Counted from the first letter of the stretch, positions 1-9,039 are shown. The stretch is 64,000 nucleotides of DNA from Paractinoplanes rishiriensis (GCF_016862375.1 NZ_BOMV01000064.1:1-64000), one strand, 5' to 3'. Translations and numbers: made by a program. Notes: generated by a model from the sequence alone, not told the origin.

Positions 1-417
1 CTGCGGCCGCATGCCGGGACGGGCTTCCCACAGGCCGGGCGAGGTCCCGAACGGTGGCCGATCATCCCACCATGCGGAGTGACCGCGGGGACAAAAGGCG
101 CGAAAGGCACCTATTCGGCGCAGAATCGTGGGGACAAATCGGAAGTAGTTGATTTCGGGTTCGCCCGTGACGCGAACTCTCCAACCTCGACCGGGCTGGC
201 GCAACGGCGGTGGCGGCCGGGTGACGGTGGCGGTGTCGGCGGGATGGCAACAACGGTGGTGGGATGACGGCGGCGGCGCTCGCGACGGCGTTGACCGCGC
301 TGGGGGATTTGTGCGTTCTGTCAGGCTGTGTCTGCCGTGGAAGGTCGCGGGCGGGGGTTTGGGCTGGCAGTGGCGGGTATGGGATCGGGGTGGGGCAAAC
401 CGGGACGAGAGAATCCA
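1..417. other. upstream region without a convincing gene
   Basis: No frame here has a plausible start, ribosome binding site and protein-like composition together. The open frames are rich in Pro/Arg/Gly and look like by-products of high GC. Positions about 195-300 are G-rich with repeated GGTGGCGG-like steps. I see no RNA gene. The promoter of the pectate lyase begins just after this stretch. Confidence 0.5.
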
Positions 418-446
418 TTGACACCCGTCCATATCCGGCGTAGTTT
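418..446 (+). promoter_or_regulatory. promoter of the pectate lyase gene
   Basis: TTGACA at 418-423 and TAGTTT at 441-446 are separated by exactly 17 bp, a near-consensus vegetative actinobacterial promoter. The start point would be near 453, giving a 5' leader of roughly 205 nt before the ATG at 660. The palindromic operator at 454-467 starts at the predicted transcript start. Confidence 0.7.
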
Positions 447-453
447 CCGCTGA

Positions 454-467
454 GGAAAGCGCATTCC
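454..467 (+). promoter_or_regulatory. LacI-type operator at the pectate lyase start point
   Basis: GGAAAGCGCATTCC is an imperfect palindrome around a central GCGC, directly downstream of the -10 box. It differs at two positions from the site before the isomerase gene (46218-46231, minus-strand reading) and at three from the site before the SGNH esterase gene (43957-43970). LacI-family repressors typically bind such CG-centred palindromes. No LacI repressor gene with an HTH lies in the window. Confidence 0.5.
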
Positions 468-659
468 TGGGGTTCGGTAAGTGGTCCCCGGCCGGTCGGC
501 GCCGGTCGGGGACTTGCCGTATCTGGACTTGCTGAACCTGGGGCGATCTCTGGCACCAGCCCGTGCCGGAGGCGACTGCGCTTGTTCCCGATGGCCTCTC
601 GTGTGCGGCCCGTCTGCAGAACGGGGCCCGGGGTCCACAAGTGATGGGAAAAGGTATTG

Positions 660-1874
660 ATGAAGGCAGTTGGTGGAGTCGTGCTCGCCGCGGTCCTGGT
701 GGGCGGGGCAATGGTCGGCATGGCGGCGGGGGCCTCGGCAGACGTGGCAGACGAAGCGGCGAACCTGGCCGCGGCCGGCTACTACGTGGCGCCGAACGGC
801 AACGACAGCAACGCGGGCAGCCAGGCGGCGCCGTTCGCGACCATTCAGAAGGCGATCAGCGTCGTCGCGGCCGGTGACTCGATCACCGTGCGGGGTGGCA
901 CGTACGCGCTGACCTCGAACATCCAGATCACCAAGAGCGGCACCTCGTCGGCGCCGATCACGCTGGCCGCCGCCGCGGGGGAGCGGGTGGTCATCGACGG
1001 TGAGGCGCTCGGTTACACGCCGGGGGCCGTGGGGTCGACGATCCCGGCGGCGCAGCGCGGGGCGATCCACATGGAGGCCTCCTACTGGAGGATCAGCGGC
1101 CTGGAGATCGTGCACGGGCCGTACGGCGTCTACTGCGCGAACTGCAACAACAACACGTTCGAGCGGCTGGTCACGCACGACAACTACGAGACCGGCTTCC
1201 AGCTGCAGAACAGCTCGGCGAACAACCAGATCATCAACCTGGACAGCTACCACAACCGCGACCCGCGCAAGAACGGCGAGAGCGCCGACGGCCTCGGGAT
1301 CAAGGAGGGTTCGGGCAGCGGCAACGTGGTGCGCGGGGCCCGGCTGTGGAACAACATCGACGACGGGTTCGACGCGTACGCGTTCACCTCGCCGATCACG
1401 ATCGAGGGCAGCATCGCCTACGGCAACGGCTACAACCGGTGGAGCATCCCGAACTTCTCCGGCGACGGCCAGGGCTTCAAGATGGGCGGCAGCGGCGGCG
1501 ACGGGCCGGCGGCCAACCACACCGTCACCAACAGCATGGCGTTCGCGAACGCCGCGCACGGGTTCACCGACAACGGCAACACCGGCACGATCACGTTCAG
1601 CCGCAACACCGCGTACCAGAATGTCAAGACTGGTTTTGACGTCGACGGCGGCTCCACGTCGCGCCTGACCGCCAACCTCGCGATCAGCAACGCCACCGCG
1701 GTCGCGCTCGGCTCGTCGACGGCGAGCGGCAACTCGTGGAACATCGGCGGCACCTGGACGCCGGCCAGCACCGACCAGGGCACGATCACCGGGGCGCGCA
1801 ACGCGGACGGCTCGATCCGCACGTCCAACTTCCTGGTGCCCAGCAACGGCCAGGCCGTCGGCGCCAAGATCTAA
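660..1874 (+). CDS. secreted pectate lyase, PL9-type parallel beta-helix
   Basis: The product (404 aa) has a Sec signal peptide, with likely cleavage after Ala-Ser-Ala near residue 28. It continues into the 'YYVAPNGNDSNAG' opening typical of right-handed parallel beta-helix lyases and repeated Asn-rich coils. The blocks 'NNIDDGFDAYAF' and 'GDGQGFKMGG' are characteristic of polysaccharide lyase family 9, which cleaves polygalacturonate by Ca2+-dependent beta-elimination outside the cell. I prefer the ATG at 660 to the TTG at 657 because GGGAAAAGG sits just upstream. There is no carbohydrate-binding module. The stop overlaps the convergent ATPase gene by 4 bp. A strong promoter with an operator at the start point suggests substrate-induced expression. 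Confidence 0.88.
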   Translation: MKAVGGVVLAAVLVGGAMVGMAAGASADVADEAANLAAAGYYVAPNGNDSNAGSQAAPFATIQKAISVVAAGDSITVRGGTYALTSNIQITKSGTSSAPITLAAAAGERVVIDGEALGYTPGAVGSTIPAAQRGAIHMEASYWRISGLEIVHGPYGVYCANCNNNTFERLVTHDNYETGFQLQNSSANNQIINLDSYHNRDPRKNGESADGLGIKEGSGSGNVVRGARLWNNIDDGFDAYAFTSPITIEGSIAYGNGYNRWSIPNFSGDGQGFKMGGSGGDGPAANHTVTNSMAFANAAHGFTDNGNTGTITFSRNTAYQNVKTGFDVDGGSTSRLTANLAISNATAVALGSSTASGNSWNIGGTWTPASTDQGTITGARNADGSIRTSNFLVPSNGQAVGAKI

Positions 1875-4345
1875 GTGACGCGGAGTTCGTCCAACCCCAG
1901 GAGCCGGTTCAAAAGCCGGAGGCGGTACGCGAGGCTCAGCGTCGCGAACCACAGGACCAGGGCGAACAGCACCACCGCGAACACCGGCCGGGACGGTCCG
2001 GCCAGTCCGAAGTAGGTGTAGAGCGCCGGTACGAACAGGACCGCGCCGAACGCGGCGACCAGCCCGCCCACCAGCAGCGTGGGCCGGCGGTCGTCGGTCG
2101 GCGCGGTCCACGCCGCGAAGAACCGGTTCGGCGGCGCCAGGAACAGGATCAGCACGAACGAGGCCAGGCAGAAGAACGTCGACAGCCCGGTCTGCGCGCC
2201 GATCGTCGCGGCCGCCGTGGTGAAGTCGGTGCCGCTGGCGTACCGCAGCCCGGTGTAGGCCTCGAACTCGCGGATCACGTCGGCCGGCGTCCGCCCCGAA
2301 CTGAAGCCGAAGACTACGGCCTCGTACAGCACGGTGTAGACAGCCGTGCCGAACGACGCGGTCAGCACCGCCGCCGGAACCACAAAACCGGCGAGGTTGG
2401 CGAGCAGGTTCGGGTCCGGTTCCGCGGGCCGGGCCCACAAGGTCAAAAAGAAGGTGGGTACGCCTACCGTCAGTAGCGTGAGCCCGACCTGGGTGGGCGC
2501 GTACGGGAAACCCAGCCCCAGCATGGTGACCGTGAGAATCACCAGCCCCTGCGACGCGACCCGGGCCAGGAACACGTAGAGCGACAGCCCGATCCCGTTG
2601 ATGATCCGCCGCCCCTCCTGCCGGGCCGGCCGCAGCGCCGCGAACGAGTCCTCCACCAGCACGATGTCGGCCACGTCCCGGGTGACCGCGCTGCCGCTGC
2701 GCATCGCCACCCCGACCTGGGCGCCCTTGAGCGCGCGGGCGTCGTTCACCCCGTCACCGATCATCGCGACGTAGTGCCGTTGCCGCCGCAGCGACCGCAC
2801 GATCCGCTCCTTGTGCTCCGGCGCCACCCGCCCGAACACCGTGGTCCGCCGCACGACCCGGTCCAACTCCTCGTCGTCGAGGCCGTCGAGGACCGCACCG
2901 CTCACCGGCTCCCCGGTGTCCAGCCCGGCGCGTGCGGCGATCGCGGCCACCGTGCGCGGGTCGTCGCCGGAGAGCACCTTCATCGCCACGCCGTCGGCCC
3001 GCAGCTGCCGGATCGTGTCGCCGACCGCCGGCCGCAGTTCGTCGGCGAGCGCGACCAGGGCCACGGCTTCCAGCGCCGGCAGGGTGGGTTGTCCGGCTTC
3101 GTCGCGCAGTCGCGCGCCGTCGTGCACGGGCTTCGCCAGCAGCAGTACGCGCAGACCGCGCTCGGCCTGCTTGGCGACGACATCCTCGTGGGCGTCGGCT
3201 CGGAGTGCGTCTGGCGCGCCGAGTATCCACGTACCCCCCTCGGTTCTGACCCCCGACCAGCGCAAGCTCGACGCGAACGGCACCTCCTCGCGGACCTGGA
3301 GCGGATCGGCCGGAAAGGCCGCCGCGAGCGCCTGCGTGGTCAGGTTGGGCGTGCTGACACTCCGGGCGAAGGCGCCGAGGATGCGCTCCACCCCGGGGTG
3401 GCCCAGCGGCACGACCTCCTCGACGGTGAGCCGGCCGGTGGTGAGCGTGCCGGTCTTGTCGGTGCAGACCACGTCGACGTTGCTCACCGATTCGACGGCG
3501 TTGACCTGCTGCACCAGGGCGCCCGAGCGGGCGATGGTGGCCGCGCCGGCCGTGTAGGCGACGGCAATCAAAAAGAAGAGGCCGTACGGGACCAGCCCGC
3601 TCAGCACGGCGGTCGTCTGCACCACCCGCAGCACGCTGAACCCCTCGAGGGCGGCCTGCGCGAGAATCGCCCCGCTCATCAGCACCGTGAGCGCCATGAC
3701 GAGGCGTACCAGAAAATCGATCCGGCGCTGCAGCGGCGTCTTGTCGGTGCTGGCCCGCCGGGCCTCCGCGGTGAGCCGCCCCGCGTAGCTGTGCGCCCCC
3801 ACGTCCCGCGCCAGTTGATGCCCCGCGCCTGCCACGCACAGCGACCCCGACCGCAGCTCGTCACCGGCGTCCTTGGCGACCGGATCGGACTCCCCGGTGA
3901 GCAGCGACTCGTCGGCTTCCAGATGCCCGTCCAGCAGCGGCCCGTCCACCACGATCTGATCACCGGCCCGCACGTGGATGACGTCCCCGCGAACCACCCG
4001 CTCCGGCGTCTCGTCCACTTCCCGCCCGTCCCGGACGACCAGCACCGAGGCCCGCTCGAGCAGCTGAAGCCCGTCCAGCTTCCGCTTGGCCCGGATCTCC
4101 TGAGCCGCGCTGAGCACCGCGTTGAACAGCCCCAGCCCGACACTGATCAGGGCGTCGCTGTACCGCCCCATGGCCAGCAGAGCCGCACCGATGACAAACA
4201 GAATAATGTTGAAGAACGAGAAGACGTTGGTCCGCAAAATCTCCGCATACCCACGGCTATGACCACCAACGGCCGCGTTCGTCTCCCCACGCAGCCGCCG
4301 CCGCTCCACCGCGGCCGCCGAAAGCCCCACCCCGGTCAGGCTCAT
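1871..4345 (-). CDS. cation-transporting P-type ATPase, CtpE-like
   Basis: This 824-aa membrane pump moves a cation using ATP. It shows the actuator motif TGES, the phosphorylation motif DKTGTLT (Asp296), and the hinge GDGVNDARALK, with hydrophobic segments at the N-terminus, before the P-domain and at the C-terminus. No N-terminal heavy-metal Cys motif or CPC is present; the M4 segment reads LVPYGLFF. Overall layout and length fit the CtpE subgroup of mycobacterial P2-type ATPases, for which calcium uptake has been reported, but the ion cannot be fixed from sequence. I choose the ATG at 4345 over the TTG at 4369, as GGAGGGG lies in between. It is convergent with the pectate lyase gene. Confidence 0.88.
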   Translation of the reverse strand: MSLTGVGLSAAAVERRRLRGETNAAVGGHSRGYAEILRTNVFSFFNIILFVIGAALLAMGRYSDALISVGLGLFNAVLSAAQEIRAKRKLDGLQLLERASVLVVRDGREVDETPERVVRGDVIHVRAGDQIVVDGPLLDGHLEADESLLTGESDPVAKDAGDELRSGSLCVAGAGHQLARDVGAHSYAGRLTAEARRASTDKTPLQRRIDFLVRLVMALTVLMSGAILAQAALEGFSVLRVVQTTAVLSGLVPYGLFFLIAVAYTAGAATIARSGALVQQVNAVESVSNVDVVCTDKTGTLTTGRLTVEEVVPLGHPGVERILGAFARSVSTPNLTTQALAAAFPADPLQVREEVPFASSLRWSGVRTEGGTWILGAPDALRADAHEDVVAKQAERGLRVLLLAKPVHDGARLRDEAGQPTLPALEAVALVALADELRPAVGDTIRQLRADGVAMKVLSGDDPRTVAAIAARAGLDTGEPVSGAVLDGLDDEELDRVVRRTTVFGRVAPEHKERIVRSLRRQRHYVAMIGDGVNDARALKGAQVGVAMRSGSAVTRDVADIVLVEDSFAALRPARQEGRRIINGIGLSLYVFLARVASQGLVILTVTMLGLGFPYAPTQVGLTLLTVGVPTFFLTLWARPAEPDPNLLANLAGFVVPAAVLTASFGTAVYTVLYEAVVFGFSSGRTPADVIREFEAYTGLRYASGTDFTTAAATIGAQTGLSTFFCLASFVLILFLAPPNRFFAAWTAPTDDRRPTLLVGGLVAAFGAVLFVPALYTYFGLAGPSRPVFAVVLFALVLWFATLSLAYRLRLLNRLLGLDELRVT

Positions 4346-4436
4346 CCGGTCCCCACCCCTCCAATCCAACGCTACATGCGCATAAGTCGGATTTGGCGGG
4401 GTTGCCCGCCTGCGGCCGCGGCGGCGCTGCCCCGGC

Positions 4437-4502
4437 AGCTGCCCCTGGTTGCTGCCTCTGGTTGCTGCCTCTGGTTGCTGCCTCTGGTTGCCGCCCCTGG
4501 TC
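4437..4502. repeat. short tandem repeat, CTGGTTGCTGCCT unit
   Basis: About five consecutive, progressively diverged copies of a 13-bp unit (CTGGTTGCTGCCT and CTGGTTGCCGCCC variants) run through this stretch in the non-coding region upstream of the ATPase gene. I see no promoter or structure that explains it. Confidence 0.7.
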
Positions 4503-4727
4503 GCCGCCTGTCGTGGCCCGGCGTGCCCTCGTTGCGCGGTCTTCTCTCGTTGCCTGATTCGCCCCGGTCACCATCCCTCAATGCCCGGACGGGCCAGCGA
4601 CTGGTTGCCGTTGCCGGCCACCGGCCCCGCCGCCGTACCCGGTCCGGCTCGTCTCCCAACCTCATCTCCATGAGCGCCCGCGTGGGTTGAAACCTTTCAT
4701 GCGGCGGCGTTCCGCGGCAATCTGGCG

Positions 4728-4952
4728 AGCGGCGGTGCGGCGGTGCGGCGGTGCGGCGTGGCATGGCGGTGCGGCGGTGCGGCGGTGCGGCGGTGCGGCG
4801 GTGCGGCGGTGCGGCGGTGCGGCGGTGCGGCGTGGCATGGCGGTGTGGCGGGGCGGGCGGTGTGGCGGTGCGGTGCGGTGTGGCGGTGCGGTGTGGCGGT
4901 GCGGTGCGGTGCGGTGTGGCGGGGCGGGGCGGTGCGGCGGGCGGCGCGATCT
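4728..4952. repeat. minisatellite-like GCGGTGCGG array
   Basis: A 9-bp unit GCGGTGCGG is repeated many times. Two copies of GCGTGGCATGGCGGT interrupt it (about 4757 and 4831), and it decays into GCGGTGTGGC variants toward 4950. Long open frames cross it on both strands only because the unit is a multiple of three without stops; their products are low-complexity Arg/Gly/Ala or Pro/His/Arg and I do not call them genes. The rest of the gap 4346-5126 shows no other gene. Confidence 0.85.
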
Positions 4953-5126
4953 AGTGGAGTTGCTGTTCGCTCGAACAGGAACTCGACGAGTTCGAGGGCT
5001 GCGGGCGGCGTACCGCTTGATCTTTCCGTTTTGGTGCGCTGGGTGAGCTCTAAATCGACAACGCTGCGAGTCGATGCCTCGCCTCGGGGCCGGCGGTGCG
5101 TGCTGCGATGGCCCCGGCTGGACGGG

Positions 5127-5176
5127 TTGACGCAACCGAGTGGTTGCTATAGTGTTTGTTGCAACTGAGTGGTTGC
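5127..5176 (+). promoter_or_regulatory. promoter with two palindromic ArsR-type operators
   Basis: TTGACG (5127-5132) and TAGTGT (5150-5155) have a 17-bp spacer. The palindrome GCAACCGAGTGGTTGC (5132-5147) fills that spacer. A second near-identical copy, GCAACTGAGTGGTTGC (5161-5176), covers the predicted start point and lies just before the ribosome binding site TAGGAGG. The two copies are 29 bp apart. The downstream ArsR-family protein is the obvious candidate to bind them and repress its own operon. Confidence 0.75.
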
Positions 5177-5192
5177 TATATAGGAGGCGGAC

Positions 5193-5633
5193 ATGGCATT
5201 TCCCGATCGGATCGAGCGGACTCTGGAGTTGGGGCACTCGCCGGAGAAGGTGTGGGCGGCGTTGACCACGGCGGAAGGGCTGGGGACGTGGTTCGGGCAC
5301 AAGGCCGAGGTTGACCTGCGGGTCGGTGGGACGGCGAAGCTCACCTGGGACAGCGGGGACACCGCGACGCTGACCATCGAGCGGGTCGAGCCGCCCCGGG
5401 TGTTCGGGTACACGTGGTCGATCTACGGGCTGCCGGCGGACGACCCGCGCCGGACCTATGTGGAGTTCACGCTGGAGCCGTCGGGTGGCGGCACTACGCT
5501 GACCATGGTCGAGACCGGGTTCGCGCAACTGCCGGACACCGGGGAGCACAAGAAGGCCTTCGCGGGCAACACCGAGGGCTGGACGAACGAGTTGGGTGAA
5601 CTGGTCGCGTACCTCGATGGACAAGCAGCCTGA
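5193..5633 (+). CDS. SRPBCC (AHSA1-like) domain protein
   Basis: A 146-aa cytoplasmic protein of the START/SRPBCC fold, the 'activator of Hsp90 ATPase homologue 1-like' family. It begins with the family pattern 'IERTLELGHSPEKVWAALTT', followed by the 'GLGTWFG' and 'RVEPPRVFGYTW' strands and a C-terminal helix. Members bind hydrophobic ligands; the ligand here is unknown. The ATG at 5193 has a strong TAGGAGG site 5 bp upstream. Its end overlaps the ArsR-family gene by 17 bp, so the two are translationally coupled. Such SRPBCC-ArsR pairs are common in actinomycetes and are usually autoregulated. Confidence 0.85.
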   Translation: MAFPDRIERTLELGHSPEKVWAALTTAEGLGTWFGHKAEVDLRVGGTAKLTWDSGDTATLTIERVEPPRVFGYTWSIYGLPADDPRRTYVEFTLEPSGGGTTLTMVETGFAQLPDTGEHKKAFAGNTEGWTNELGELVAYLDGQAA

Positions 5634-5949
5634 TCTGGAAGCCGTGGCCCAGGAGGTCTTCGCGGCCCTGGCCGACCCGAGCCGGCGGAGCATCCTGGCC
5701 GCCCTCGTGGCCGGGGGGCCGGCCACCGCCACCGACCTGGCCACCCAGCTGCCGATCACGAGGCAGGCCATCGCCAAGCACCTCGGCCTGCTGGTCGATG
5801 CGGGCCTGGTGGTAGCCGAACCGGGCGAACGGCGCCGCATCCGCTACCGCCTCGACTCGGCCCCGATGAAGGTCGCCCAACAGTTCCTGGCGGCCATGGC
5901 CCGCGACTGGGACGGCCCACTCGCCGCCCTCCAAGATCGCCTGAAGTAA
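5617..5949 (+). CDS. ArsR-family winged-helix repressor
   Basis: A 110-aa protein with the ArsR winged helix: 'FAALADPSRRSILAAL', then the recognition region 'TATDLATQLPITRQAIAKHLGLLVDAGLV' and the wing 'RRRIRYRL'. There is no CxC or other obvious metal site, so it is more likely a ligand- or dimer-controlled repressor of the type found with SRPBCC proteins than a metal sensor. I take the ATG at 5617 rather than the frame opening at 5596 because it gives the usual short N-terminus. It most likely binds the twin palindromes at 5132-5176. Confidence 0.85.
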   Translation: MDKQPDLEAVAQEVFAALADPSRRSILAALVAGGPATATDLATQLPITRQAIAKHLGLLVDAGLVVAEPGERRRIRYRLDSAPMKVAQQFLAAMARDWDGPLAALQDRLK

Positions 5950-6302
5950 CCGCCGAGCCCTACCTTGAGGGCCCCGCCCCGATCTCGTCTGCGCACTCCT
6001 CCGCCCGAAAAAGAGTGATATTTCGGGTGAGGGGAGGCTCGGGCCCCGGGGCTGAGGTCGCTAAGCGAGGGCTCGGTGGGTGAGGGGTCGCTGGTGAGGG
6101 GTCGCTGGGTAGGGCTTCGCTGGGCCCGGTTGGCGAGGGCCATTGGGCGGAGGGCCGGCGGGTGCGGGCGCGGCGGGTAGCAGGTGTGGCGGGCGCGGCG
6201 GGTAACAGGTGCGGCGGGTGCGGGCGCGGCGGGTGGCAGGTGGTGGCGGGTGCGGGCCGGCGGGCAGAGGTGGGCCGGGCGGCGTAAATCGATAGATTGG
6301 CG
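5950..6302. other. G-rich intergenic region with degenerate repeats
   Basis: No gene is apparent. Around 6060-6130 there are three copies of a GAGGGGTCGCTGG-like unit. Around 6160-6262 a GCGGGTGCGGGCGCGGCGGG-like unit recurs with TAGCAGGT, TAACAGGT and TGGCAGGT endings. These resemble the simple-sequence tract at 4.7 kb in style but not in unit. Confidence 0.5.
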
Positions 6303-7094
6303 ATGGAGATGGAGATGGCTGGATTGCCGGAAATTGTCGGTCGGGAGGAATGGCTTCGGGCTCGTAAGGAGCTGTTGCTTCAGGAGAAAGAAGTCACCCG
6401 GGCGCGGGACCGGGTCAATGCCGCGCGGCGGCGGTTGCCCATGGTGCGGATTGATAAGCCGTACGTTTTTGACGGGGTGGACGGTGGCCGGAGTCTGCTC
6501 GACCTCTTTGACGGGCGGGAGCAGCTCGTCGTGCACCATTTTATGTTCGGGCCGGACTGGGACAACGCCTGCCCCAGCTGTTCCTCGGCGGCGGACGGGA
6601 TCGGGAACCTGCGGCAGCTGCGGGCTCGGAACACCTCGCTGGTGGCGGTCTCGCGCGCGCCCTATCCGAAGATCGCGGCCTACCGGGAGCGGATGGGGTG
6701 GCAGTTTCCCTGGTATTCGTCGTACCGGAGCGATTTCAACTATGACTTCCACGCGACGCTTGATGACCGGGTGGCTCCAATACTTCTGCAATTCCGGACT
6801 GCTGAGGAGCTGACCGCCAACGGGACGCCCTGGACCGGCGGGCCGTGGACGCCGGACATGAACGGGTCGGAGCTGCCGGGGATCAGCGCGTTCCTCCGGG
6901 TCGGCGACGAGGTTTTTCACACCTATTCCACGTACGGCCGCGGAATTGAGGAGTTCCACAACGCCTACCCGTACCTGGATCTCACCGCTCTGGGCCGGCA
7001 GGAGGTCTGGGAGGAGCCCAAAGGGCGGGCCGAGCCGCTCGGGCTCCAGGTGGGCGGGCCGGGAATGCGGCTACCGGACGAGTACGACGCCTGA
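6303..7094 (+). CDS. DUF899 family thioredoxin-like protein
   Basis: A 263-aa protein of the DUF899 family. It shows the family's opening helix ('GREEWLRARKELLLQEKEVTRARD'), the 'LPMVRIDKPYVFDG' segment, 'VVHHFMFGPDWDNACPSCS' and the 'WYSSYRSDFNYDF' block. The fold is thioredoxin-like with a CPSC motif in the active-site position, but no enzymatic role is established. No signal peptide is visible, so it is probably cytoplasmic. Start choice is uncertain: the ATGs at 6303, 6309 and 6315 are in frame and none has a strong ribosome binding site. It stands alone between two non-coding stretches. Confidence 0.85.
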   Translation: MEMEMAGLPEIVGREEWLRARKELLLQEKEVTRARDRVNAARRRLPMVRIDKPYVFDGVDGGRSLLDLFDGREQLVVHHFMFGPDWDNACPSCSSAADGIGNLRQLRARNTSLVAVSRAPYPKIAAYRERMGWQFPWYSSYRSDFNYDFHATLDDRVAPILLQFRTAEELTANGTPWTGGPWTPDMNGSELPGISAFLRVGDEVFHTYSTYGRGIEEFHNAYPYLDLTALGRQEVWEEPKGRAEPLGLQVGGPGMRLPDEYDA

Positions 7095-7242
7095 GCGTTC
7101 GCCGGCGATTCAGCGGTGCGCGGCGGGGATTTATCCTGGTCGTTGCGGTGATGTGCCGGATGGGCGGTAAGTCACCCAGAGTTGGCTGCGGCGTCGACCG
7201 GGCGCGGGCCGGGCGTTTCCCGGGCCACCGAGCGTATCGGTC

Positions 7243-8454
7243 ATGTTCAATCAGCTGGTCGTGGCCGTCCTGCTCGTCAGCTCGCTGGCGCCGGCCGACA
7301 ACCCGGACCTGCCACTCGGCGACGCCGGGCTGGCGGAGTCGCGGAGCACCGAGACCCTGGCGCGCGGCGTCACCCTCACCCGGATCGTGCGGGGGACCGC
7401 GCCCTCGCCCGCCGATCAGATCAACACGACGACCCGGGGACCGTGGCGGATCGCGGTGCTCACCATCGACCCCCGCGCCGCCCGGGGGCGGCTGCGGGCC
7501 ACGTACGGGCCGGACCTGGGCGGCACCGAGACGGTGAGCGCGCTGGTCCGCGACGCCGGCGCGCTGGCCGGAGTGAACGCCTCGTTCTTCACCTTCTCCG
7601 CCCGCGCGGTGCACCAGGGCACCCCGGTCGGGCTGGGCCTGTTCGGCGGGCAGCTGCTCAGCGAGCCCACCGACGAGACCGGCGAGGTCCACCTGCTGAT
7701 CGACGCGGCCACCAACCGGGTGACGGTCGGACGGCTCGGCTGGAGCGGCGACGTGCGGCAGCCGGCCACCGGCACCACGCTGCCGGTCACCACGATCAAC
7801 GAGCCGCCGCTGGTGCCGGGCGGCTGCACCGGGGTCGCCGACCAGGCCACCTGCCCCGACCCGGGTCAGGTCGCCCGGATCACGCCCGAGTTCGCGGACC
7901 GGACCCCGGCCGGCCACGGTGCCGAGGTGGTGCTGGACCGGCGCGGCTGTGTCGTGCGTACCGCCAAAACCAGAGGGACCACCCTCGCGGCCGGACAGAT
8001 CTCCCTGCAGGCCACCGGGGCCGGGACGGCCACCCTGGTGGCGATGGCCACCGGCTGCCTCACGCTCACCTCGGCGCTGACCGACCGCAACGGCGAGCGG
8101 TTCCCGCTCCGGGCCGGCCTGTACGGGGTGAACGGCCGCTACACGCTGATGGCCGGCGGCGCGATCGTGGTGCCGCCGGGCGACGACGCCTTCTTCGGCC
8201 GCAACCCGCGCACCATCGCCGGCACCACCGGGGACGGGCGGATCGTGCTGGCCACCATCGACGGCCGGCGCACCACCAGCGTCGGCACCACCCTGGACGA
8301 GACCGCGGCGGTGGCCCGCGCGCTCGGCCTGCACGAGGCGGTCAACCTGGACGGCGGCGGCTCCACCGCGATGGCGGTCCGCGGCACCCTGGTCAACCAG
8401 CCGGCCGGCAGCACCGAGCGCCCGGTCGGCGACGCGATCATCTGGGGCGACTGA
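7243..8454 (+). CDS. secreted phosphodiester glycosidase (NAGPA domain)
   Basis: A 403-aa exported protein. A short hydrophobic N-terminus ending near 'LAPADNPD' is a likely signal peptide. The C-terminal half carries the NAGPA-type signature 'LGLHEAVNLDGGGSTAMAVRG' and the earlier 'AGVNASFFTF' block. This family hydrolyses phosphodiester-linked N-acetylglucosamine in eukaryotes and in bacteria is tied to exopolysaccharide or cell-envelope glycan turnover; the substrate here is unknown. The thpR start follows after 18 bp on the same strand. Confidence 0.82.
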   Translation: MFNQLVVAVLLVSSLAPADNPDLPLGDAGLAESRSTETLARGVTLTRIVRGTAPSPADQINTTTRGPWRIAVLTIDPRAARGRLRATYGPDLGGTETVSALVRDAGALAGVNASFFTFSARAVHQGTPVGLGLFGGQLLSEPTDETGEVHLLIDAATNRVTVGRLGWSGDVRQPATGTTLPVTTINEPPLVPGGCTGVADQATCPDPGQVARITPEFADRTPAGHGAEVVLDRRGCVVRTAKTRGTTLAAGQISLQATGAGTATLVAMATGCLTLTSALTDRNGERFPLRAGLYGVNGRYTLMAGGAIVVPPGDDAFFGRNPRTIAGTTGDGRIVLATIDGRRTTSVGTTLDETAAVARALGLHEAVNLDGGGSTAMAVRGTLVNQPAGSTERPVGDAIIWGD

Positions 8455-8472
8455 CCCGGGCAGAATGGGGGC

Positions 8473-9039
8473 ATGAGACTGTTCGTCGCCGCCTACCCAC
8501 CGGCCGAGGCGTGCGACGACCTCGCCGCGCGACTCGCCGGCCTGCACGTGATGCGGGCCGGCGAGCGCGGCGTGAACACCCGGCCGGCGCGGCGCGAGAC
8601 CTGGCACGTGACGCTCGCGTTCCTCGGCGACGTGCCCGACGAGAAGGCGCCCCGGGCCGTCACCGCCCTCGAGCGGGCCGCCGCAGGCCCGCCTCCCACG
8701 CTGCGGCTGGCCGGCGGCGGGCGCTTCGGGCGGGGCCGGTTCACCATCCTGTGGGTGGGGGTGGACGGCGACCGGGACGGACTGGTCCGGCTGTCCCGCT
8801 CGGTGCGGCGCGAGCTCAAGCGGGAGCGGCTGCCGTTCGACGACCGGCCGTTCAAGCCGCACCTGACGATCGCGCGGCCGGGTGACCGGATCGACCGGGC
8901 CGAGGTCGAGGCGGACCGCGCCGACCTGGCCGCGTACGCCGGTCCGGAATGGCCGGTGAGCACCGTCGAGCTGATCCGCAGCCACCTTGGTCCCAATCCG
9001 TGGTACGAGCGCGTGGCCGGATATTCGCTGGTCAATTGA
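8473..9039 (+). CDS. thpR: RNA 2',3'-cyclic phosphodiesterase
   Basis: A 188-aa member of the LigT/ThpR 2H phosphoesterases, which open 2',3'-cyclic phosphate RNA ends. Both catalytic HxTx motifs are present: 'WHVTLAFLG' (His45) and 'FKPHLTIAR' (His130). Length is normal for the family. CAGAAT at 8461-8466, only 6 nt before the ATG, could be a -10 box giving a leaderless transcript; GGGGG just before the ATG could equally be a ribosome binding site. Nothing in the neighbourhood ties it to RNA repair. Confidence 0.88.
   Translation: MRLFVAAYPPAEACDDLAARLAGLHVMRAGERGVNTRPARRETWHVTLAFLGDVPDEKAPRAVTALERAAAGPPPTLRLAGGGRFGRGRFTILWVGVDGDRDGLVRLSRSVRRELKRERLPFDDRPFKPHLTIARPGDRIDRAEVEADRADLAAYAGPEWPVSTVELIRSHLGPNPWYERVAGYSLVN

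Noticed and set aside
321..2438. 705-aa open frame on the minus strand over the pectate lyase
   Set aside because: It only extends the ATPase strand region in a wrong frame and lies antisense to a well-supported secreted lyase; the product is Arg/Pro/Val low complexity.
4662..5840. 392-aa minus-strand frame through the GCGGTGCGG array
   Set aside because: Its middle is pure repeat-encoded Pro/His/Arg and the rest is antisense to the SRPBCC and ArsR-family genes.
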